Shown one piece after another: positions 57,265 through 64,000 of a stretch of DNA of 64,000 bases. A model generated the notes under the pieces. The model did not search any database and had not been told where the DNA came from. It saw only the letters and a list, made by a program, of their open reading frames with translations. Source of the stretch: Kitagawia praeruptora (lineage: Eukaryota; Streptophyta; Magnoliopsida; Apiales; Apiaceae); contig CM075354.1 in NCBI GenBank assembly GCA_037693485.1, positions 158,931,501 through 158,995,500 of the forward strand, in the 5' to 3' direction. Numbering within the stretch: position 1 is the first letter of the stretch; every line of letters begins with the position of its first letter. The position numbers were made by a program, and so were the translations under genes.

Positions 57265-59952
57265 TCATGGTGGCTCGAAGATTGCATTCGACTTGTCCTT
57301 AGCAGAAGGACCATTCACCCATTGTCTGACAACCTTCTTGCTATCTTCCCACATCTTCTCTAAATCATACTTCACTTTGCCTCTTCCTCCAATCGACTTT
57401 TTCTTTTTCTTCTTCACGCCTCTAAGGTGCTTTTGTTTCACAGTTGATTGAGAAGAACACTCCTCTACCTCATCATCCATGATCCACCTTCTTAACACAT
57501 TATCGTGACCCTCTTCAAAAATCACTAACTCATCATTCAAAAGGACATACCTCAAATGAGATGGAAGTTTTCCAAGCTTGACATTCGAGAGATCTCGAAC
57601 TGAAGAACTGTCAATGGAATCAGTGATGTGATGTTCGGGCAAGTGTGTGTCCGACTTTTCGCTCAACAACTGATCCAACTTCTTTCTCTGACCCGTATCA
57701 ACCGTTTCCACACTGAAACACTCTTCATCCTCTGTCGGAAATTTCATGGCCTTGAACACATTAAAGGTGACACTCTGATCTTGCACCCTCATTGTAAGCT
57801 CTCCTTTCTGCACATCAATCAACGTCTTTCCTGTAGCCAAGAACGGTCTTCCCAAGATTATGGGAATCTTCTTATCTTCTTCAAAATCCAAGATCACAAA
57901 ATCAGCTGGGAATATGAGCTTATCAATTTTCACCAAAACATCCTCCACTATACCCCTCGGATACGTGATAGATCGATCAGCCAACTGCAAAGAGATGTTA
58001 GTTGGCTTTGGCTCCGGTAGACCAAGTTGCTTGAAAAAAGACAAGGGCATGAGATTAATACTAGCTCCCAAATCACATAAACATTTGCCGAATGAAAGGT
58101 TGCCAATAGTACATGGAATAGTGAAACTTCCCGGATCTTTCAATTTCGGAGGCAATTTCTGTTGCAGAACAGCACTACACTCTTCCGTTAATGCCACTGT
58201 TTCAAAATCTTCCAACCTTCTCTTCCGTGACAAAATATCCTTCATGAACCTTGCACATCTTGGCATCTGCTCCAACGCTTCAACAAAAGGAATGTTAATG
58301 GACAGTTTCTTGAAGACATCCATAAATTTCTGAAACTGTTTCTCTTGACTTTTCTGCAAGCGTCCAGGAAATGGCGGAGGAGGATAGATCTGATTATTCT
58401 TCGAAGATTGCTCCGGAGTATACTTTTCAACAGGTTTCTTGCTCTTTTCCACTTCACCATCTAGCTGATCAGCCACTAAATCAGATTTCTCAAATTCAGA
58501 CATTGCAGATTTTTCCACTTGCTGATTCTGCACTTCTTCTTCTTCCTTAGCTGCTGATTTAAGATCACTCGTGACTTTTCCAGATCTCAAAGTAACTGCA
58601 TTGACCTGTTCCTTGCTTTCCCTCCTGCCTGGATTTGCTTCCGTATCACTAGGAAGAGTTCCTTGAGGCCTACTAAACAAGGTACTTGCAATCTGTCCTA
58701 TCTGAGTTTCCAAGAGCTTCTGGCCAGCTTGTAAGTTCTTTAACGCTATCCACATCTCATCAGATTTTTCATTAGAAGATTGCCCCATATGAGCCTGGGG
58801 CTGTTGCTGCTGAAATCCCGGAGGTTGATATGGTGCCCTTGGAGCATAAGGCTGTTGATAGCCTTGATTGTACGGCTTCGCTTGTCGATAAGATTGTTGA
58901 GTATTTTGATTGTTGCTCCAGCTGAAGTTAGGATGGTTCCGATTATTAGGATGATAGGTGGTTGGAACTGGTGCAGCAGGTCTCTGGAAATTACTCACGA
59001 ACTGTGCTGATTCAGAAGAGATAGCACACTGATTCGTCTCATGTGCGCCCGCACATAGCTCACAAACACTAGCAACCTGCTGAACTCCATAATTAGCAAG
59101 AGAATCCACCTTCATAGCAAGAGCCTTCAACTGAGCTGTAATCATTGAAGCTGTATCTACTTCCAAAATTCCTGCTACCTTGCCTTGAGAAAGTCTCTGG
59201 GTTGGATTCTGGTATTCATTAGCAGCCATCATCTCAATAAGTTCATAAGCTTCATCATAGCTCTTTGCCCACAGAGCTCCACCTGATGCTGCATCTAGCA
59301 AAGGTCTAGATTGTGCTCCCAACCCATTGTAGAATCCATTAATAACCATCCAATCAGGCATGCCATGATGAGGACACTTCCTTAGCATCTCCTTGTAGCG
59401 TTCCCAAGCCTCACACAAGGACTCGCCAGATTGTTGTTGGAATTGAGTCAACTGGTTCCTTATTGCTGCAGTTTTCGCCATAGGAAAGAATTTTGTAAGG
59501 AACTTCTGAGCAAGATCTTCCCATGTAGTAATGGAACCAGGTGGTAGAGAGTGTAGCCAGCTCTTAGCCTTATCCCTCAGGGAGAATGGGAAAAGCCTCA
59601 ACCTGATAGCCTCATCCGTCACACCATTACACTTGAAAGTGTCGCAGATTTCAATAAAGTCCCGAACGTGCATGTTAGGATCCTCTGTAGTAGCTCCCCC
59701 AAACTGGACTGAATTCTGCACCATCTGAATTGTGCCCGGCTTGATCTCAAAGTTGTTTGCTGCAATAGCTGGCCTAATAATGCTAGATTGAATATCATTG
59801 AGTTTCGGCTGAGAATAGTCCTTCAAAGCCTTAGCTGCTGCTGTATCTGCCATTGCTACTGTAGTTTCAGTCTCCTCTTCCTTATTCTCTATATTCTCAA
59901 CAAGATCGTCTTCTGCCAGTTTTAGTAATCGAGCTTGCGAACGTGTTTGCAT
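57265..59952 (-). CDS. gag-pro: Athila-type Gag-protease polyprotein
   Basis: An uninterrupted 895-codon frame from ATG at 59952. The Athila capsid spans about residues 66-260 (FEIKPGTIQMVQ, DPNMHVRDFIEICDTF, KAKSWLHSLPPGSITTWEDL, YKEMLRKCPHHG). A small Cys/His cluster, C297-x2-C-x3-H-x4-C, serves as the knuckle. A Gln/Pro-rich linker follows. The retroviral-type protease has its active site in DLGAS at about 627-631 and ILGRPFLATG at about 699-708. Near residue 795 the sequence LPSHLRYVLL matches the run-in to Athila reverse transcriptase, but a Lys-rich tail and stop follow. It could make particles and process Gag but cannot copy RNA or integrate. It begins about 115 bases from the primer site. 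Confidence 0.93.
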   Translation of the reverse strand: MQTRSQARLLKLAEDDLVENIENKEEETETTVAMADTAAAKALKDYSQPKLNDIQSSIIRPAIAANNFEIKPGTIQMVQNSVQFGGATTEDPNMHVRDFIEICDTFKCNGVTDEAIRLRLFPFSLRDKAKSWLHSLPPGSITTWEDLAQKFLTKFFPMAKTAAIRNQLTQFQQQSGESLCEAWERYKEMLRKCPHHGMPDWMVINGFYNGLGAQSRPLLDAASGGALWAKSYDEAYELIEMMAANEYQNPTQRLSQGKVAGILEVDTASMITAQLKALAMKVDSLANYGVQQVASVCELCAGAHETNQCAISSESAQFVSNFQRPAAPVPTTYHPNNRNHPNFSWSNNQNTQQSYRQAKPYNQGYQQPYAPRAPYQPPGFQQQQPQAHMGQSSNEKSDEMWIALKNLQAGQKLLETQIGQIASTLFSRPQGTLPSDTEANPGRRESKEQVNAVTLRSGKVTSDLKSAAKEEEEVQNQQVEKSAMSEFEKSDLVADQLDGEVEKSKKPVEKYTPEQSSKNNQIYPPPPFPGRLQKSQEKQFQKFMDVFKKLSINIPFVEALEQMPRCARFMKDILSRKRRLEDFETVALTEECSAVLQQKLPPKLKDPGSFTIPCTIGNLSFGKCLCDLGASINLMPLSFFKQLGLPEPKPTNISLQLADRSITYPRGIVEDVLVKIDKLIFPADFVILDFEEDKKIPIILGRPFLATGKTLIDVQKGELTMRVQDQSVTFNVFKAMKFPTEDEECFSVETVDTGQRKKLDQLLSEKSDTHLPEHHITDSIDSSSVRDLSNVKLGKLPSHLRYVLLNDELVIFEEGHDNVLRRWIMDDEVEECSSQSTVKQKHLRGVKKKKKKSIGGRGKVKYDLEKMWEDSKKVVRQWVNGPSAKDKSNAIFEPP

Positions 59953-60067
59953 ACAAACTCAAGTACCTGAAACACCACGAAACAAACAAACTAAGTAAGA
60001 ATCCGAGTCAGTGAACGCTAACGACCACTATTGACAAACACATAAACTGAAATAAAAACACCGATGA

Positions 60068-60085
60068 TCCCCGGCAGCGGCGCCA
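60068..60085 (-). other. Primer-binding site of element C (tRNA-Asp type)
   Basis: The minus strand reads TGGCGCCGCTGCCGGGGA, six bases from the LTR. It is nearly identical to the complement of the tRNA-Asp 3' end and differs by one base from element B's site. Confidence 0.85.
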
Positions 60086-60091
60086 AAAACT

Positions 60092-61713
60092 TGTTATGCT
60101 AAACTCACGCAAGCGCACGTAGTCACAAGTAATACAATTAAAGTTCGTTCCACAGAGATCTTGGTTAAGTTTTACTCAGAAAATATGTCTATGCAATAAT
60201 GTATGGTTTTAATTCACTGCTAAGAAAATAACAAATAGGGTTTGATTAACTAAATTAAACTAAGATGCAAATTAATAACTAACAATTAACTAATTAACTA
60301 GAGTTAAAATCGAATTACTTATATGAGAATAAACATGGAATCCTAGTTTCATTATCTACTTCACTTAGAGTTGCAGCCTTCGATTAAAACATGCGATGGT
60401 TTTGATATCTGATCGAACAACACGAAAAGAGTAAAAGTTACCTCTCGGTATACTAGTACCAATCTAAGCATACATCCACAAAAGAGATAGAAGATGAATA
60501 GGCACCTATTATGTTTAGACCCTATATCTCTATAGAATTTGAAAACATAAAGGTTGAAGCACAAGTTATCCACTTAGATCACATAGGGTAGCATAATATC
60601 TCTATTCATGCCACAAATCATGATGCTTAACATCAACCTATCCTATGCTAGCATGGCAAGTTCTAAATCTCAAGATCCACTCTCGTTTAGCAAGAGATTA
60701 ACAATTCAATTTAGATGTTAGCTACGCATCTAAAAGCATTAAGATTAACCATACGAGGATATCAAGAATTCACCACACATAAATCTCTAAGGCATACAAA
60801 CTACTAAGCTACATAGATAAATCCACTAGGATCCCACAATAACGATTAGTTCATAATCGAACCTTTCGTCACCATGGGATTAGACGAAAGCATGGTAGTA
60901 AACAAGATAAAGAAGATGAATAAATCAATAATAGAATAAGGTTTAGTGAACAAATCCGTGAAAGTAACAAGCATCCAAAAGATACGCCTCCACAAAGGAA
61001 TACAAGAAAAACTATATCTAGATCTTCTTGTCGTCACGATCCTCGCCTTGGCTTCTCTCTCTCGTGCTCTGAACGAAATTTGTGTGTAGGATGTGTAGAT
61101 GATTATTTTTCTGTGCCCCAAGGTGTGTATTTATAGCCCCCAAGTGCCTCCTTGACCAAGCGATTACCGTTTTTGAAATAGGATAGAATTCCGGTAATTT
61201 TCCATCTTTAATTGAAATAGAATTGCAATTCCCATGTTTAGAACTGATTCTAGAACCTTCAAACCGTCCCAAGTGATTGCCATATGAATTAGGAGAAGAA
61301 AACGGCAATTTCCTAATTAAAAACTGATTCCAGGAAAGTTTCTGCTGGTCTCCGCGCGGCCGCGCGCGCCCTAGGCCAATTCCACCGCGCCCGCGCTCAA
61401 GGTTTCTTCAGTATTCTGCCTGCGCGCCCGCGCGCAATATAGGCTTGTCCTGGCGCGCCCGCGCCCAGGGTTTACTGCACATGCTGATTTCCTTTTGCTA
61501 TCCTGATTTCACCTCCACTTTTGAATGCAACTCTAAGCACTTATTCTTCTGAGCTTAAAAACACGTATAACACTGAAATTTCCACACTTGCACCTAGAAT
61601 TATATCCTGCACAATTTCTCACAAAACACATTAAAACACACCAATACTTGAGATACAAAACACCAATTTAAGCCGAAATAGAATGATCCAAGTGGATATA
61701 AATCCACTTATCA
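60092..61713 (-). mobile_element. Element C: 5' LTR, 1,622 bp
   Basis: Copy of 53683-55304 (one difference noticed), next to the primer-binding site and hence the upstream, promoter-bearing LTR. The 91-, 96- and 70-codon frames inside recur in both LTRs and are not supported as genes. Confidence 0.96.
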
Positions 61714-61718
61714 AATAT

Positions 61719-62115
61719 CAAGGTATCACTATGGAATGAACCTTGGTTATTCATAGTGAATACATGAAGATAATATACACATAAATTTACATTCTCAAAT
61801 GTTCTTACTTGACACTATCTTTTACTAGCCTAGTGTCCTAATCCTTCATAAGCATATCAAAGCCAAGTCCAAGCTTCTTGAAGCGGCTAAACTTCATGCT
61901 CATATAGGTAGTTCTTTTATTCTCGCACCTGCATATGCAATTTTTCAAAAGAACTATTAAGAAGACAAACTTCAACCTCCTTAACTTGCAGGTCTGAACA
62001 CATACCTTGGGATGATAATACTAATGTGTTCCAATCTCTAGATGTTAAGCTTTCCACATTGAATTCATCACCTAATGTCATATTAGATGGGAATTGGGTA
62101 TCTCAGCATGAGAGG
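61719..62115 (-). other. Element D: sequence after pol, before the element C insertion
   Basis: Non-coding. Together with 53565-53682 it forms the stretch between the pol stop and the polypurine tract of element D; element C lies within it. Confidence 0.7.
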
Positions 62116-63846
62116 TTATTCGATGGACTTTAATCCCATCCCTACAGCCGACTTGTGCACAAGATCTCTACTCAACCCTTTGGTTAGATGATCGGCTAAA
62201 TTATGTTGAGTTCTTATAAACTCCACTGATATAACACCATGCGTGATAAGCTCACGAATCATGCTATGTCTAACACCTAAGTGTCTAGACTTGCCTTTGA
62301 ACACTTGTCTATAAGCATTAGCCAAGGCAGATTCACTATCACATCTGATAGATATGGGTGATATCGGTTTAGGCCACAATGGAATCTCATAAATCAGATT
62401 TCTTAGCCATTCAGCTTCTTTACCAGCCGCTGATAATGCCACAAATTCAGATTCCATCGTTGAATCAGTAATGCAACTTTGTTTCTTCGATGCCCAAGAG
62501 ATAGCACCTCCCCCAAGAAGGAATACCCATCCACTTGTGGAAGAATGATCTTCCTTATTGGAAATCCAACTTGCATCTGAATGACCTTCAATAATCGAAG
62601 GAAATCCAGTATATGTCAAACAATAATTCATGGTTCCTTTCAAGTATTTGAACACTCGGCTTAAGGCTTGCCAATGATGTGTACTTGGCTTGCTAGTATA
62701 CATACTAAGCTTTCCAACAGCATAGGCAATATCTGGCCTAGTGCTTATCATGGCATACATGAGACTACCAATAGCCCTTGAGTATTCAAGTTGAGATACT
62801 GCAACACCTGTATTAGGTAGGAGTTTAATACTAGGATCAAGAGGAGTGCTAACAGGAGAACAATCCTTAAAGTTAAATCTTTTAAGAATTTTCTCAATAT
62901 AATGAGATTGAGAAATTGAAATGCCATTGTTCTCACGCTTAATCCTTATACCAAGAATCACCTCAGCCTCCCCCATGTCTTTCATATCAAAATTAGATGA
63001 CAAGAACTTCTTGGTTTTATCCACTTGATTTTGGTCAGTACCAAAAATCAACATGTCATCCACATATAAACAAATTATAACTCCTTTACCAGAAGCATCA
63101 AATTTGCTATATACACATTTGTCTGCTTGGTTAAGAAAATAACCGTTAGACAAGACTACAGCATCAAATTTATCATGCCAATCCTTTGGTGCTTGTTTCA
63201 GACCATAAATTGATTTCTTCAATTTACACACCTTGTTCTCACAACCAGGCATAACAAACCCTTCGGGTTGTTTCATATAAATCTCTTCATCCAATTCACC
63301 ATTCAAGAATGCAGTTTTCACATCCATTTGGTGAATGACAAGGTTGTGTATAGCAGCAAGTGCTATTAACAACCTAATAGTGGAGGTTCTAGCAACAGGA
63401 GCATAAGTATCAAAATAATCAATCCCTTCCTTTTGTCTAAAACCTTGAATTACCAATCTGGCTTTAAACTTATCTATGGTACCGTCCACCTTCATTTTCC
63501 TTTTGAAGATCCATCTATTCCCCAATACTTTACAGCCAGGGGGCAGATCACTCAATTCCCAAGTATTATTATTCATGATAGAATCCATTTCATCTTGGAT
63601 AGCTTCTTTCCAGAATGCAACATCCCTAGATTTCATAGCTTCGCTAAAAGTATTTGGATCCTCCTCAATAACAAAACAATATTGGTATTGATATTCAATT
63701 TCATCTCTAGAGCCTTCTACTAGATAAAGATGAAAGTCATCTCCAAAAGACTTTGCTTTTCTAGCTCTAGTGCTTCTCCTTGGTTCAGACGGTCCATTCA
63801 CATCTTCAATAGAAACTGAGTTCCTACTAGAAGAATTCTGAAGCAT
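62116..63846 (-). CDS. pol: Copia reverse transcriptase-RNase H, 3' part of pol
   Basis: 576 codons from an internal ATG. The order is a Ser/Arg-rich linker (RRSTRARKAKSFG), reverse transcriptase (WKEAIQDEMDSI, WIFKRKMKVDGTI, KARLVIQGF, MDVKTAFLNGELDEEIYM, YGLKQAP, catalytic YVDDMLIFG near residue 265) and RNase H (SDASWISNKEDHSSTSGWVF, MESEFVALSAAGKEAEWL, ending HNLADHLTKGLSRD). All copia blocks are intact, so this part looks recently functional. Translation continues upstream only after a one-base frame change near 63,870, where the integrase end (DCIFVGYAEHSIAYRFYV) lies in another frame. Confidence 0.92.
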   Translation of the reverse strand: MLQNSSSRNSVSIEDVNGPSEPRRSTRARKAKSFGDDFHLYLVEGSRDEIEYQYQYCFVIEEDPNTFSEAMKSRDVAFWKEAIQDEMDSIMNNNTWELSDLPPGCKVLGNRWIFKRKMKVDGTIDKFKARLVIQGFRQKEGIDYFDTYAPVARTSTIRLLIALAAIHNLVIHQMDVKTAFLNGELDEEIYMKQPEGFVMPGCENKVCKLKKSIYGLKQAPKDWHDKFDAVVLSNGYFLNQADKCVYSKFDASGKGVIICLYVDDMLIFGTDQNQVDKTKKFLSSNFDMKDMGEAEVILGIRIKRENNGISISQSHYIEKILKRFNFKDCSPVSTPLDPSIKLLPNTGVAVSQLEYSRAIGSLMYAMISTRPDIAYAVGKLSMYTSKPSTHHWQALSRVFKYLKGTMNYCLTYTGFPSIIEGHSDASWISNKEDHSSTSGWVFLLGGGAISWASKKQSCITDSTMESEFVALSAAGKEAEWLRNLIYEIPLWPKPISPISIRCDSESALANAYRQVFKGKSRHLGVRHSMIRELITHGVISVEFIRTQHNLADHLTKGLSRDLVHKSAVGMGLKSIE

Positions 63847-64000
63847 GTCCCTTGGTCTAGGTATAGATGTAAATCTGTTTCATCAAAAATAGCATCTCTT
63901 GACTCGATAATCGAGTTCACAGATACATAGTCATTAGATTCTAACACATAGAATCTGTATGCTATGGAATGCTCAGCATAACCAACAAATATGCAATCTA
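63847..64000 (-). pseudogene. Copia integrase C-terminus, frame-shifted, cut by the window edge
   Basis: The minus strand reads DCIFVGYAEHSIAYRFYVLE and DYVSVNSIIESRDAIFDE, the usual end of copia integrase (C-x-F-x-G-Y ... A-Y-R-F ... R-D-x-x-F-D-E). A one-base loss just after DE would explain the shift into the reverse transcriptase frame, where IPRPRDM fits the expected linker. Confidence 0.8.

Overview
This window is AT-rich nuclear DNA from a flowering plant. It contains a MIR164 gene, a plant P-class PPR gene, plant-type Ty3/Athila, Ty1/copia and L1 retroelements, and many MITEs. The style of the LTR families suggests an asterid eudicot, perhaps an umbellifer (Apiaceae), but that is an impression and not a demonstration. 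Only two host genes look intact: MIR164 (+ strand, ~33.5-33.7 kb) and an intronless mitochondrial-type PPR gene (- strand, 37.2-38.6 kb). They converge on each other inside the least transposon-rich part of the window (29.4-38.8 kb), which carries only small MITEs.

Layout. 1-12,326: a Ty3/gypsy element in minus orientation (element A) with a 4,972-bp LTR. The second LTR runs off the left edge. The interior is a decayed pol, yet the LTRs differ at only two positions that I found. A sits inside a gag-only Athila-like element (element B, to 16,641), which itself sits in the endonuclease domain of an L1-type LINE (16,642 to about 21.6 kb). 21.8-29.4 kb: an LTR end, a nested MITE cluster, a 575-bp hAT element with a perfect 8-bp target duplication, an alpha-SNAP exon fragment, a CACTA-like end and a poly(A) micro-retroposon. 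29.4-39.1 kb: the gene island. 39.2-43.7 kb: the 3' end of a copia element, a run of consecutive hairpins, and a Helitron 3' end with a possible captured exon. 43.7-47.7 kb: a copia element whose two LTRs do not match, ending inside a broken papain-like protease gene. 47.8-52.7 kb: another hAT, then a MITE split by a decayed copia element (element E). 53.05-64.0 kb: a copia element (element D) interrupted by a very young Athila-type element (element C) that codes only Gag and protease.

The main themes are as follows. Elements with nearly identical LTRs (A and C) lack their own reverse transcriptase, so they were presumably mobilised in trans. Compensated RNA hairpins recur at fixed spacing from purine tracts in B and C. 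Tandem hairpin arrays occur in at least two LTRs and in one LTR-like region. All target-site duplications, terminal repeats and hairpins were read by eye; no alignment, folding or database search was run.
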